From NCBI GenBank assembly GCA_028690155.1, contig JAQVBU010000003.1, positions 88,438 through 149,323 on the forward strand: a stretch of DNA of 60,886 nt. Direction: 5' to 3'. The stretch is from Alphaproteobacteria bacterium. Lineage in GTDB: Bacteria; Pseudomonadota; Alphaproteobacteria; UBA9219. This document shows, piece by piece, positions 28,304 through 37,196 of this stretch. The notes below the pieces were generated by a model. The model was given only the letters and a program-made list of their open reading frames with translations. It made no database searches and was not told the DNA's origin. Every line of letters begins with the position of its first letter. The stretch's first letter is position 1. The translations under genes and the position numbers were made by a program.

Positions 28304-28609
28304 TTATTTCTTCTTGTTCTTGGCTTTTTTCAGTACTTCTTCAATCACACCCTTCGTGACTCTTCGATAATTTGTCATCACTTTTTCCTCAATAATGGAG
28401 TAACCATCGCTGTGATCGGTAATGACCAAATCGTTTTCGTAGGCTTCGTTGATGACTTGATCCTTGAAGCTGTCTTCGATCCTTCTTCTATCTGCAAGCC
28501 TTCGGAATAATTCTGCAGGGATGAAAAACCGTCCGCGTTCCTTGCTTCCAAATTCCATTTCATAAAGTTTTATAATGCGCTTGACGATTTGTTTTGGTGT
28601 TGGTTTCAT
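28304..28609 (-). CDS. Moron inserted in the tail operon, 101 aa
   Basis: Starts MKPTPKQIVKRIIKLYEMEF with GGAG upstream at 28609. Basic and helical; it includes AELFRRLADRRRIEDSFKDQ and YSIIEEKVMTNYRRVTKGVI, suggesting a small DNA-binding or regulatory fold, but no family is recognised. It is AT-rich, has its own terminator, and splits the otherwise gap-free DUF2163-NlpC pair, all typical of a phage moron. Confidence 0.65.
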   Translation of the reverse strand: MKPTPKQIVKRIIKLYEMEFGSKERGRFFIPAELFRRLADRRRIEDSFKDQVINEAYENDLVITDHSDGYSIIEEKVMTNYRRVTKGVIEEVLKKAKNKKK

Positions 28610-28708
28610 TTTTCTCTCCTTATCAAGTATCGAAAGTGGCATTATACCACAATAAAAGGCTTTGGCATACTAAAATGTAGCTATAGAATATAAAAAACTG
28701 CCTTAGAG

Positions 28709-29551
28709 CTACTTACCATCGGGATAGCTCAGAACCGCATCCGTGCCCGGCACGTAGGGTTCGCCCCTAAAATTGATCCCATTGCTGTAACGGGAGCAAC
28801 AGGTTTCAAAGCTTTTGTCGCAGCCGGGTTGCACCGTGTACGCATCGCCCACCGCAATGTCGGAAGGCATAGGCAGAAAGAGCGTGAACACGCCGGAGGC
28901 AAAAGAACGGATTTCCATTTTACGCCCCTCATTCGCGCCGCTTACCCATGTTATGAGGCCGCCTTTCCAATAATCATCCTCTTCGGCGCGGCTGCTATCG
29001 GTAAAGCCGTAGCGCCTTGAAGCTTCCGTCACCGCGCCGGAAACAGTCAACGCTTCAAGATCGACGCCGCAGCGTTCATCGCCAAGATCGGCGCGGCAGT
29101 CCGCCGTATAAAGTTCTCCGATGTTTTGAGAGAAAAGTTGCGTCAGGCCGCGAAGCTCCGCCCGATAGAGATTGTCCTTTAACTCAACCTGTCCGATCAT
29201 TCCGCGCTTAAGGACAATCTTCCCTTCCGAAAGATCGTCCCAATTCACAAGAAAAATAAGAACTTCGGCATTATCCCAAACGCCATCGCGTAAATCCTGA
29301 GCGGTGATAGCCTCGCTGTCGAACGCGCTTTCGATGTCCAGATTGTCAACGGACAAATCAGAAATGGTTTGAATAGCCGTGCGCGTATAGCCCGTCCGCG
29401 CCTCATAAGTCACGTCGTCAATCATCAGGTTTTGATCGAAGTCCGTGAAGCCGAAAATCACGCCGTCTTTTCTCGTAACCTTCCAGCAGGTCGCAAGAGT
29501 GGTGGTCTCGCCCTCAAGGTGAGAGGCAAGCTGAGTGGAGGCGGATTTCAT
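28709..29551 (-). CDS. DUF2163 tail protein (GTA gp13-like)
   Basis: 280 residues. Conserved segments are CWKVTRKDGVIFGFTDFDQN at the start, LRGLTQLFSQNIGELYTADC, CRADLGDERCGVD and the C-terminal CDKSFETCCSRYSNGINFRG with the paired cysteines of TIGR02218/DUF2163. The ATG at 29551 has GAGG upstream. It is part of the tail hub with the DUF2460 and NlpC proteins. Confidence 0.88.
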   Translation of the reverse strand: MKSASTQLASHLEGETTTLATCWKVTRKDGVIFGFTDFDQNLMIDDVTYEARTGYTRTAIQTISDLSVDNLDIESAFDSEAITAQDLRDGVWDNAEVLIFLVNWDDLSEGKIVLKRGMIGQVELKDNLYRAELRGLTQLFSQNIGELYTADCRADLGDERCGVDLEALTVSGAVTEASRRYGFTDSSRAEEDDYWKGGLITWVSGANEGRKMEIRSFASGVFTLFLPMPSDIAVGDAYTVQPGCDKSFETCCSRYSNGINFRGEPYVPGTDAVLSYPDGK

Positions 29552-29611
29552 GGGCACCTCTATCTGCCGAGCAGATTCACGCGATTGGTGAAAAACCAAT
29601 CACGATCTGCT

Positions 29612-30211
29612 CTATACGCGAATTTCTATGATCGGAATATCCGACCATTCATGAAGGTGGAAGTTCTCGATGCTCACGTCCATTTCATCAACGTCGAAGC
29701 GCACTGGCACGTCGAACTCAAAGTCCGCCGTAATGATCGTATTGCTTTCTGGAGCTTCGGAGAACGTAACGATCCCCGTGGTTGTATCTACGGAAACCCC
29801 CGTCGTGACCTCTACACCATCGACATAAACAACAACCGTACCGGACACAGGTTTCGTGATCGTGCGCGTCTCGTTTCCCGTGCCGGATTCATAGGCTTTG
29901 ATAAGCTGAAATGTTTGGGTTTCATCGTCACCAAGGCCGATTTGCTGATCCGTAGCCGCATAGTCCGTCCAATCTTTAAAACGGAACCCGTGCGCCCTGC
30001 CCTTACGAGCGCGAAAGAACGCGATGAGCGTTTCAAGCTGGTCAACATTCTTAAGGCCAGACGAAACATCCCACTTGCCACGCGCCGCCGACCAGTTCTG
30101 ATTACGCTGCTCGTACCCAGAGGCCGTTTGCACAACAGACGTGGAATAACCCGGCCCGCCCGACGCACCATAAGCAATGTCGGAAGGGAAGCGGACTTCG
30201 TGGAAGATCAT
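29612..30211 (-). CDS. DUF2460 tail protein (GTA gp12-like)
   Basis: 199 residues. Matches the TIGR02217/DUF2460 distal tail protein: FHEVRFPSDIAYGASGGPGY near the start, AFFRARKGRAHGFRFKDWTD in the middle, and FEFDVPVRFDVDEM near the end. Three bases separate it from the tape measure stop. It sits at the tail's distal end. Confidence 0.9.
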   Translation of the reverse strand: MIFHEVRFPSDIAYGASGGPGYSTSVVQTASGYEQRNQNWSAARGKWDVSSGLKNVDQLETLIAFFRARKGRAHGFRFKDWTDYAATDQQIGLGDDETQTFQLIKAYESGTGNETRTITKPVSGTVVVYVDGVEVTTGVSVDTTTGIVTFSEAPESNTIITADFEFDVPVRFDVDEMDVSIENFHLHEWSDIPIIEIRV

Positions 30212-30214
30212 TTT

Positions 30215-32737
30215 CTACATATTCCTCTTTGCTCGATTAAGGCGTTTAGCAGCTTTGGCCACAATCTGCCCCTGACTGGCGCGGAAGGAGTTTGCGTCCG
30301 GCGTTGAAATGTTCATAACCAAACTGACGCCCGAGGAACGGCGAGACCTGTCCTTCTTTGAGATAACCTCCTCGCCGCGTTGAAGAATGGCGGGAACCTC
30401 GTCCGGTTTAAGGCCTGCAATTCCTCCGCTGTGATAGCGCGGTGCGCCTGCGAAAACATGCGCAGGGACAGCCCGTCTTGATGTGGGGTCGCCAACCGTG
30501 CCGCCTTCATGAAAAAAGGCACTAACAATGCTGCCCAGAAAACCACCGCTGCTACTGCCGCTCCCTGTCAGACTGTTGAATAAAGGCATCGTAATGGATT
30601 GTTTGACAAGCATGCGCGTAATGTCTTCCACGACCGAACTTGCCAGATCGCTTAGGCTTTTCAGGCTAATCTCGCCGGACGTGACCATGTTCACAATCGC
30701 GTCTTCCGTGGCACCCATCGCCTCGGTAAAAGCGTTTTCGATTGTCGTTGCGGTGTCGGTGGCGCTGTCCTTGTAATTTTGAAAGGCGCGAACGACCCCT
30801 GCGGCAGGATTGAGGCGCGAGGAAAGAAGGTCTTCATCCGCCCCAGCCAGAGCCTTGTTGTAAATGCCTTGACTGATAGCCCCGGCATCCAACAACTGAT
30901 TAAGATGCTCGATTTTCTCAGCGTAAAGCTCGGTTGCTGTTTTGGCCTCGTCGGTTAGGCTTTTGCCTTCTTCGCGGAGCTTGTCGAGCTGTTCCTGCGC
31001 GGTCTTCTGGTCAAAATAAGCCCCGGCGAGATCGCGCACCTGTGCAATTCGCGCAGGCGAAGCCGTGTCCGGCAAGGCATCGACGGCTTCCTTGATTGAA
31101 AGCTGCCGCGCCGTCAGCCAAAGCTCTTTCAAGTTATCGTTTAAGCCATCAACGACCTTTTGTGCTTCAAGAAAGGCTTTCTCATCGAAAAGCTGTCCGG
31201 CGAGCTTCGCCGTTTGTTCGCGTTGCGCGTCCGTCGCTTTTTCGGAAAGGCGTGCGACGGCTTCGTCAATGAAGATCTTCCGCTCATCGGTAAGGCCGAG
31301 AAGCTTTTCCTTCAGATCGTCCACGATTTTCTGATTGGCGGCGGCCTCTTTTTCTGCGGCGGCAGCAAGAGGGTCTTCTATGTTGGCGATTTTGATCCCG
31401 ATGGCTTTCCGGGCTGTTTCAATAGCCTTGTCAACCTGTGCGCCGTTTTCATCCGTGCGGAACCCGTCCAGAAAGGCCTCGGTTTGCTTAAGTTCGTCAT
31501 TGAGCTTTTTGATCTGATAGGACGGGTCTTTTTCAAGAAACTTCTCGACCGCTTCCGCGTAAGGCTTGGCGCGCTGGTCAATTAAGTCGTGAACTCGCGC
31601 CGCTTCCGCCGCCTTCCTGCCCGCCTCGGCTTGTTCTTTTTCCTTTCTCTCGGCCTCAATACTCTTTTCCAGCGAAGCGATCTTGTTGCGAAGCTCATCC
31701 GCTCGCTCTTCATGGTTGGCAACGTTGCCACGCACTTGAAACATGGCAGGAATGTCGCGAATCCGCACCAGCTCTTTTTCGATCTCGGCCAGTTCCTTCC
31801 TTGCGTCGCTTAACTGCCTATCAAGGGGATCTTGAGAGATGACTTCGGTTGCAAACCTAAACGTCGATGCCAGCCGGTTCAGGATTGTTTCTGCCGTCCC
31901 GCCGACCGTCTCGGTCTTACCGATGGTCTTGAGCATATCATCCCAGGCCACGGACAAACTGTGCGTTGCCCCCGTTAGACCTTGAGATTCCGCCCTGCCC
32001 GAACCGCCGACCTGCCCCTCAAGGGCATCAAGAATGATTTTCTGTGCTTCCGCCTGTTTGCCCGTCTCGACAAGCCTGGCGATAACCTCTTTCTGAGCAT
32101 CGCTGAACGTGACCCCAACGCGACTTAACGCCGATACGCCCTTAACGGGATCTTCCAAAGCCTTACCGAGTTGCGTAGCCGCAGAGCGCAAGTCGTTCCC
32201 GAAGACAGACGTCATATCCTGCGCAAGGCGGATCGACTTTTTGAACGTATCTCCCGAAACCGAGCGGAAAGTCGCCATAATAGCGGCAGCTCCCGTTATG
32301 TCTTCAGAGCTGGCGAGGGTCGTTTTTTCGATCTCGTCGGCCAGATCGACCATATCTTTCTTTGTCAGCCCAGCCGCATACCCCGTGGCCTTCAAAACAC
32401 CCTGCAAACGGTTTTGAACCTTTTCCTCTTCCATCGTTGCGGAAAAGACAGATTTCAGACCAAGCGTCAGGACAGCAAGCGCCGCCGCCGCTGCAAGCCC
32501 GGCTGGGCCAATGGCAGCAAGCCCCGATCCCAGCGGCCCAATTTGGTGCGCAAGCCCCGTTGCCGACCCCTTAACGTCATTGGCGGCGGCCCCTACTGCT
32601 TTCAGGGCATTTGAGGCAGGTTTGCCGGACTTGACGATCTCATTCAGAGACTTCTTGCCCGTCTTGCCAAACTCCACCATCTCGGCTTTGGCCTTGCCGC
32701 CATCAACAACGAGGCGCACAGCGATGCTTTGTGTCAT
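30215..32737 (-). CDS. Phage tail tape measure protein
   Basis: 840 residues. N-terminal TAFIILD-like plan (AVRLVVDGGKAKAEMVEFGK), a hydrophobic segment near residues 75-95 (GLAAAAALAVLTLGL), a long coiled coil, and a glycine-rich C-terminus (LTGSGSSSGGFLGSIVSAFF) with the repeated RYHSGGIAGLKPDEVPAILQ, typical of tape measures. At about 0.15 nm per residue the tail would be about 125 nm (inference from the usual rule). Follows the frameshifted chaperone, as in siphophages. Confidence 0.92.
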   Translation of the reverse strand: MTQSIAVRLVVDGGKAKAEMVEFGKTGKKSLNEIVKSGKPASNALKAVGAAANDVKGSATGLAHQIGPLGSGLAAIGPAGLAAAAALAVLTLGLKSVFSATMEEEKVQNRLQGVLKATGYAAGLTKKDMVDLADEIEKTTLASSEDITGAAAIMATFRSVSGDTFKKSIRLAQDMTSVFGNDLRSAATQLGKALEDPVKGVSALSRVGVTFSDAQKEVIARLVETGKQAEAQKIILDALEGQVGGSGRAESQGLTGATHSLSVAWDDMLKTIGKTETVGGTAETILNRLASTFRFATEVISQDPLDRQLSDARKELAEIEKELVRIRDIPAMFQVRGNVANHEERADELRNKIASLEKSIEAERKEKEQAEAGRKAAEAARVHDLIDQRAKPYAEAVEKFLEKDPSYQIKKLNDELKQTEAFLDGFRTDENGAQVDKAIETARKAIGIKIANIEDPLAAAAEKEAAANQKIVDDLKEKLLGLTDERKIFIDEAVARLSEKATDAQREQTAKLAGQLFDEKAFLEAQKVVDGLNDNLKELWLTARQLSIKEAVDALPDTASPARIAQVRDLAGAYFDQKTAQEQLDKLREEGKSLTDEAKTATELYAEKIEHLNQLLDAGAISQGIYNKALAGADEDLLSSRLNPAAGVVRAFQNYKDSATDTATTIENAFTEAMGATEDAIVNMVTSGEISLKSLSDLASSVVEDITRMLVKQSITMPLFNSLTGSGSSSGGFLGSIVSAFFHEGGTVGDPTSRRAVPAHVFAGAPRYHSGGIAGLKPDEVPAILQRGEEVISKKDRSRRSSGVSLVMNISTPDANSFRASQGQIVAKAAKRLNRAKRNM

Positions 32738-32740
32738 GCC

Positions 32741-33160
32741 TTACCCCTTGTTAATTTTCTGATTGATCGCGGTGACAAGGCCGGATTCCCCGAACGGCAA
32801 AAGCTCCGCCAGCGCGTGAAGGTCATAGCCCAACGCCTCACCAACCTTGAGCGCGGCTTCCATATCGAGACCCGCAATACCAAGCCCAGCCATGCGAAGT
32901 TGGCCGGAACAGCGCAGAATGACATCCCACGCCTGCCAGCCCTCCATCGTCTGAGGCTCGGACTCACAATAAGGACAACGCTTCCCTTCGTGATTGGCTT
33001 TGCCCTTGCTGCATGGCAGATCGGCGTCGGCGCACGCGCTGCAATAGGAAGGCCCGCCGCCAAAATGCCAACGGCAACGAGCCTCTAGGCGTTTTTTTCC
33101 TGTTCCAAAAGAAGGGTCGGGCTTAGATAAAGGCGCTCGAAAGCGTCCGCCAACGGCCAC
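32741..33160 (-). CDS. Tail chaperone -1 frame extension (GpGT-type), zinc-ribbon
   Basis: No convincing independent start: the frame overlaps the end of the upstream chaperone and joins it at a slippery site 33091-33097. After the junction it reads RLEARCRWHFGGGPSYCSAC with four further cysteines (CRWHF, YCSAC, RCPYCES), a zinc ribbon, and a helical end (LGIAGLDMEAALKVGEALGY). It is best read as the extension of a lambda-like G-GT tail assembly chaperone needed to load the tape measure. Confidence 0.7.
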   Translation of the reverse strand: MAVGGRFRAPLSKPDPSFGTGKKRLEARCRWHFGGGPSYCSACADADLPCSKGKANHEGKRCPYCESEPQTMEGWQAWDVILRCSGQLRMAGLGIAGLDMEAALKVGEALGYDLHALAELLPFGESGLVTAINQKINKG

Positions 33161-33426
33161 AAGTCCATCAAAGCTTCCACGCCCTCGTTTGTGACACTGG
33201 CGGGGGCGCCTTCATCATCGGCAACGCCTTCCCATTCCGTAACGGCAAGCGCGGCCAGTTTCTTGATAAGCGCCGCGCTCCGTTCTCCTGCGTCTTCCGT
33301 GTCGGCCTTAAGAGCGGACACACGCGCCGCCATAACAAGAGGTGTCGAGGCAGGATGCACTTTGACACGCACCCCATAGCCAAGATCAAGCCAATAGTCT
33401 TCGCGTTTCAGATCAAGTTTTATCAT
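33085..33426 (-). CDS. Tail assembly chaperone (GpG-like), zero frame product
   Basis: 113 residues; begins MIKLDLKREDYWLDLGYGVR and ends LLLEQEKNA. Position between tail tube and tape measure and the overlapping -1 frame identify it. It would bind the tape measure while the tube is assembled. Starts with ATGA overlap to the tube gene's stop. Confidence 0.8.
   Translation of the reverse strand: MIKLDLKREDYWLDLGYGVRVKVHPASTPLVMAARVSALKADTEDAGERSAALIKKLAALAVTEWEGVADDEGAPASVTNEGVEALMDLWPLADAFERLYLSPTLLLEQEKNA
33091..33097 (-). promoter_or_regulatory. Programmed -1 frameshift site A AAA AAC
   Basis: The minus-strand heptamer A-AAA-AAC lies in the zero frame six bases before the TAG stop of the chaperone gene. 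The -1 frame continues without stop into the downstream zinc-ribbon segment. This is the canonical X XXY YYZ slippery pattern. Confidence 0.72.
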
Positions 33427-34367
33427 GCGTAGCTCTCCACATCGTTTGTTAAAATGGCCGTCAGCATCACGCCTGCGGTCGCGTTCTTTGCCGCCTGCCA
33501 GTTGAAAGAGGCTTGAATACCTCCAGCGCCATCAATCGGGAGCTTCGGCTTAGGCAAATAGACCTCGTGCGCGGTGAAAATGAGCGAATGGCTGGCATCA
33601 ATCGTATAGCCAAAGGACAGTGCCACCGCCGTGTTGTCGGTCGCCGCGTCAAGAAGCGTCGTATCCGCAAAACGTACATCAATCGTCCCCGTAAACGCGG
33701 CCACCGTCGGGTCAGCCCCGTCGATCTTGCCGTCGTCGCGGATCGTCTCGATCTTTTCGAGATTGTTGGTGTACGTGAATTGCGCTCCCGTCACGTTGCC
33801 GAGCTGCGCCCCGTCTTTTTTCACGCTCCCCTGAAATTGATTGAAGCGCGTCATGACAAGTTCCGTCGGCGTTCCGCCCAAGCTGGCCGAGGCGCGATCT
33901 TCACCTTGCGCGATGCAGTTGATTGTCGCGCTTGCCCCACCCGAACGCTCAAAAGAAACCTGCATCGAGTTTGCGCGAACGCCCACGTTCATGAAGTAGC
34001 TGGAAGCCTCCGGCGTTCCGACTTCCAGGGCAAGGCTCGGCAGATCAGTTGCGCCGGATTTGAAGGTGTGAACGTAAGGCACTTCCGTTCCCGTCGTCGT
34101 CGGCGCACCGAACAACGCGCGAAGCCAATAGCCGATATAGCGAAGATCGACAGGCACAACCACGTCGCCTTCAACGTTGATAACGTCGCGCATAGGCTGC
34201 GCCGGATCGCGGCCTTGCCCCAGAAGATCGGATTCGATGAGCCCCTGCTCAGAACCAAGCTGCGAGGAAATAAAGGGGAACTTGATAAAGTCGCTCGATG
34301 GCGCGGTGCCATACGTGCTTTCAAATTGACCCAAGAGTTGCGCGTTCGCGCCGTAAGTGCGTGACAT
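33423..34367 (-). CDS. Major tail tube protein
   Basis: 314 residues from the ATG at 34367, which has AGGAGATCAC upstream. Starts MSRTYGANAQLLGQFESTYG; includes IGYWLRALFGAPTTTGTEVP and LALEVGTPEASSYFMNVGVR, the pattern of Phage_tail_3/tail tube proteins in GTA-like phages. The C-terminal beta region is of Ig-like composition. It forms the hollow tube by hexamer stacking. Confidence 0.85.
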   Translation of the reverse strand: MSRTYGANAQLLGQFESTYGTAPSSDFIKFPFISSQLGSEQGLIESDLLGQGRDPAQPMRDVINVEGDVVVPVDLRYIGYWLRALFGAPTTTGTEVPYVHTFKSGATDLPSLALEVGTPEASSYFMNVGVRANSMQVSFERSGGASATINCIAQGEDRASASLGGTPTELVMTRFNQFQGSVKKDGAQLGNVTGAQFTYTNNLEKIETIRDDGKIDGADPTVAAFTGTIDVRFADTTLLDAATDNTAVALSFGYTIDASHSLIFTAHEVYLPKPKLPIDGAGGIQASFNWQAAKNATAGVMLTAILTNDVESYA

Positions 34368-34434
34368 AGTGATCTCCTGTTTTTTTGATGGGAAAGAAAA
34401 GAGCCTTGCCGCGCCGAAGCGGAGCGAAGGCGGG

Positions 34435-34863
34435 CTAGCCGAGTTGGCTGGCGGTCGTGTAGATAAGCTCGATAGGAACAATGGCCGTGTGAACGCTTGG
34501 CGCACCTTCAATTGCCAACGTGTCCGTGTCGGGCGCTTGCGGCGTTACGCGGTCGCACAAACCGCCCAGCGTTGGATCGGTTGCAAGAACGGCTGCGATG
34601 TTCTGGAACAGGCCGTCCATCTTTTGATTGCGCGTGTCGCCATCAACAGCCTGCACAAAAACCTCAAGCGAGGCCGAATGCTCCCAATAGTAAGAAAGCG
34701 GCGAAAGCATAACCTCCGGTTCTCCCGGTTCGCCATCGCGCAAGATCAAAAGACCCTCTGAGGGTATTTTTTCCGGCAAAGGATCGTTGCGCATGATTTT
34801 AGGCCCGGAGACTGTCTGCAAAACCGCAAACAACGCTTCCAAAACGCCCTCTCTCGTCGTCAT
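34435..34863 (-). CDS. Tail terminator/completion protein
   Basis: 142 residues. Begins MTTREGVLEALFAVLQTVSG, ending IVPIELIYTTASQLG, which fits the small alpha/beta tail terminator proteins upstream of the tube gene. It overlaps the fusion gene upstream by ATGA, so it would be translationally coupled to the AbiEii fusion. Confidence 0.7.
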   Translation of the reverse strand: MTTREGVLEALFAVLQTVSGPKIMRNDPLPEKIPSEGLLILRDGEPGEPEVMLSPLSYYWEHSASLEVFVQAVDGDTRNQKMDGLFQNIAAVLATDPTLGGLCDRVTPQAPDTDTLAIEGAPSVHTAIVPIELIYTTASQLG

Positions 34864-36140
34864 TTGTCGGAAGGCTCCTTCCAGTTTTCAATAACGAGCG
34901 GCTCAAGGTTGTTACTCCATTTCGCAACGGCGCTTTTCACGTCGAGACGTTTCTTTAAAGAGACTTGAGGGACAAGAACAAACATCGGCACAGTCGTCAG
35001 GCCCTTGTTTGTCTTGGCTTTTGCAAAACCGCCGCGTTTTCCTTTTCGCACCCGCATGTTTTCGGCAATAAGGATCGGGTTGTTCCCGCCCTTGCGTTTG
35101 ACAAAGACAAGTTTTTGCTTGTTATGCTCTTCCCAGTTTTTCGGGGTCAGTTTGCGCCGCCCGGCAAGCTTCCCTGCCGCCGGAAGAGGAACGGGAAGAT
35201 AAGCACCCGTACGAGAGCGAATGACGGCCCCCGCATCAAAAGCCGAGATAAAGCTCATACGCTGTCCTTCATCCGCATAAGACATGTTATCGACGAATTG
35301 TTCGTATTCTTTACGGTAAAGATTATCTTCCCTTAAAACACGAAGCGCGTTTGTTAGCCTGTCTTGGATCGCTAAGGCTTCTATAGATTCCCCGCCGCGC
35401 CGTGTACGATCCTGCTCAAGGGATGTGATGGCAGATTTCATGAAGTCCCTTTTTTGCTCCATAATAATGGGGGCAAGGGATGCTAAATCGTGCAGGTGCC
35501 TTATGAGTGTGGGATCATCCTTTGGAGATTTTCTGTCCCGCACCAAAACGCGCCACGTCAGAGCGCTTAATTTGTCTCCCGCTGTTTCAATCGGAGAAAC
35601 ACAGGCGAATACTGTTTCCGGATCTTCTTTCATAATTTTGGAAACGATAGATTGTATCGGGCGCTCTTCAGGAACCCTGTTTAAGCCTGAGAACGTCATT
35701 TCCAACTGCAAATAGGGACGAAGAACCGTATTCTCAAAGACTCGGTGATACTGAATTGGTGCTTTAAAGAATCGATGGCTGTCTCCGCGTTGAACCCCAT
35801 CCGGATCAATCTCAAAACCCGCCCCTTCAACAATACTCAAAACCTCTTGTCGGAAATGGCGTCGCTGACCAACTGAAGGCGGGTTGGCTTCTGGAGCCAC
35901 GAGTACAAAATCCAAATCTTCGGAAAATCTTTGGATAAGGTCATAGCCTTTTGAAAGGCTCGTTCCGCCGGAAAAAATAAGTCTTATGCCCTTGTCGTTT
36001 TGATAAGAAGAAAGCGCCGCAAGAAGCTGCGTCGCATGCCAGTCCTTTTCAACGAAGGCTGGGTCGATCCCCATTCTCAACCCAATATCTTGGATCAGAT
36101 CTTTATCAGGCTGTTTTCTCAAAGACGATAAACTTTCCAT
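34860..36140 (-). CDS. Chimera: AbiEii nucleotidyltransferase toxin fused in frame to DUF6441 tail protein
   Basis: 426 residues. Residues 1-295 are AbiEii: the nucleotidyltransferase motif GGTSLSKGYDLIQRFSEDLD and the rest match the intact copy at 40241-41194. After YADEGQRMSF the sequence changes to the second half of a phage DUF6441 protein (AVIRSRTGAYLPVPLP, TTVPMFVLVPQVSLKKRLDV). The N-terminal half of the tail gene is missing. AbiEii may still be active since only about 22 C-terminal residues are replaced. The fusion overlaps abiEi by 35 bp upstream and the tail terminator gene by 4 bp downstream, placing the tail operon under the abiEi promoter. Confidence 0.85.
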   Translation of the reverse strand: MESLSSLRKQPDKDLIQDIGLRMGIDPAFVEKDWHATQLLAALSSYQNDKGIRLIFSGGTSLSKGYDLIQRFSEDLDFVLVAPEANPPSVGQRRHFRQEVLSIVEGAGFEIDPDGVQRGDSHRFFKAPIQYHRVFENTVLRPYLQLEMTFSGLNRVPEERPIQSIVSKIMKEDPETVFACVSPIETAGDKLSALTWRVLVRDRKSPKDDPTLIRHLHDLASLAPIIMEQKRDFMKSAITSLEQDRTRRGGESIEALAIQDRLTNALRVLREDNLYRKEYEQFVDNMSYADEGQRMSFISAFDAGAVIRSRTGAYLPVPLPAAGKLAGRRKLTPKNWEEHNKQKLVFVKRKGGNNPILIAENMRVRKGKRGGFAKAKTNKGLTTVPMFVLVPQVSLKKRLDVKSAVAKWSNNLEPLVIENWKEPSDK

Positions 36141-36519
36141 TGTACCCTATGCGTCGAACGACCCTGCCCTTAACGCCAACAACACGTCCGGTCGGAACTT
36201 GTGTCGATTGGCCTGCATTATAGCGTTCCTCTGCAAGAGTCGGTCCCGTTTTTACGCCTATTTTTTTCAAAAGAATTTTAGCAAGAACAGGTAGCGTTTC
36301 TTCGGGAACAAGCTCCCCAGAAAATCTGGATTCCTTGGCGCGAGCATAGGCCCCATAGCCAAGATTAATAAGCAGTTTCTTCCGAACAAGCTTTCTGAGA
36401 ATCCGCCCGACTTGGTCGTATCCGCCAATATCTGCAAAATCTTGGCGCACGAAAACAGGCGGCTTGCTGCGCCTGATGCGATAGGAAATTCTGCTTTCTA
36501 ATGTGTTTCTAATTGGCAT
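36106..36519 (-). CDS. AbiEi-type antitoxin (DUF6088-like), copy 1
   Basis: 137 residues. SRISYRIRRSKPPVFVRQDF and GGYDQVGRILRKLVRKKLL form the N-terminal winged helix seen in AbiEi/DUF6088 antitoxins, followed by LGYGAYARA. Neutralises AbiEii and represses its own promoter in known systems. The ATG at 36519 lies behind GGATCAGAG. It overlaps abiEii by 35 bp. Confidence 0.82.
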   Translation of the reverse strand: MPIRNTLESRISYRIRRSKPPVFVRQDFADIGGYDQVGRILRKLVRKKLLINLGYGAYARAKESRFSGELVPEETLPVLAKILLKKIGVKTGPTLAEERYNAGQSTQVPTGRVVGVKGRVVRRIGYNGKFIVFEKTA

Positions 36520-36536
36520 CTCTGATCCATACAAAA

Positions 36537-36568
36537 ATACGACATCTCATGCTACAAATATACGACAT
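36537..36568 (-). promoter_or_regulatory. Candidate AbiEi operator, copy 1
   Basis: Two direct repeats ATACGACAT (36537-36545 and 36560-36568), 23 bp centre to centre, about two helix turns, just upstream of abiEi. They are conserved at the second copy (41591-41622). Confidence 0.5.
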
Positions 36569-36898
36569 TTTACCACATAAATCAAACGTAATAAATATTG
36601 CATATCATCATGTTATAGCATTATACAGCATTTCTATGAACAAGCCGTTGATAAAAAACGAAGCGCCGTAGAAACAAGGAGTTAACACAATTCCAGGAAA
36701 AACATCCGCTCTATTGAACACACATAATTTCGCCAGAAAATGGCGACATCACAAAAAGAGCCAATTATTAAAATTTGAACTTTTTATAAGAACGCAAGGC
36801 AAGTCTTACTTCTTCTCTGGTTTCCGATAACACCCTGAAAACGCAGGCGCATATCTCAAAACCTTGTTCCAAAGAGCCATCTCATCAAGGGGATTTTG

Positions 36899-36927
36899 GT
36901 TCGATCTTATTCCCATTTTGTCCACCA
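36899..36927 (+). other. tRNA-3'-like element, site B (probable attR)
   Basis: GTTCGATC, 13 bases, then GTCCACCA. The core plus AAAACTTC equals the tRNA-Ala 3' flank, so this is the right end of the phage remnant. The same 29-bp layout recurs at sites C, D and E in the same orientation. Confidence 0.6.
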
Positions 36928-37196
36928 AAACTTCCCTTCCCAGAAAAACGTCCTTTTTATATTTTGAATCAGCACGTTGCGGTGTTCGATAAATGGGCTG
37001 ATTTTTGGCTCTTTCACCCATCTTCGTTAATCAACGACTAAAAGCGATTTTTTATCAAACGGTTGGCTTGTTCGATTCCGGTTCTCCCGATTTTTTCGAA
37101 TATTTCGGTTGTTTCGTTTATTGCTTTTAAAGAGGTTGTCGCTTATCCTTATCCATAGACGTTCATATAAGTTCAAAAACGTCCAAGGAGGTTCAC

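Larger units (their letters stand above)
35250..36927 (-). repeat. 1,678-bp duplication carrying abiEi/abiEii, copy 1
   Basis: Matches 40304-41981 at a constant offset of 5,054 bp with scattered substitutions (over 90% identity by eye). The left end is inside the abiEii codons for RMSF. The right end is the last base of GTCCACCA; the sequences differ completely after it. The last 20 bp before the core are less alike than the rest. Confidence 0.88.
36520..37196. other. Non-coding 677-bp region with operator repeats and attachment site B
   Basis: No gene that I can support. It holds the abiEi promoter region (AT-rich), a small hairpin CGCCA-GAAAA-TGGCG, and the minus-strand reading frame remnant around 36806-37021 that ends with the conserved peptide DEMALWNKVLRYAPAFS (see sites B to E). 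The right end carries the promoter and strong ribosome site of the HTH gene. Confidence 0.6.

Noticed and set aside
36806..37021. 71-codon frame at site B as a gene
   Set aside because: It has no good ribosome site and contains the att core. It is better read as a scar of a longer lost gene.
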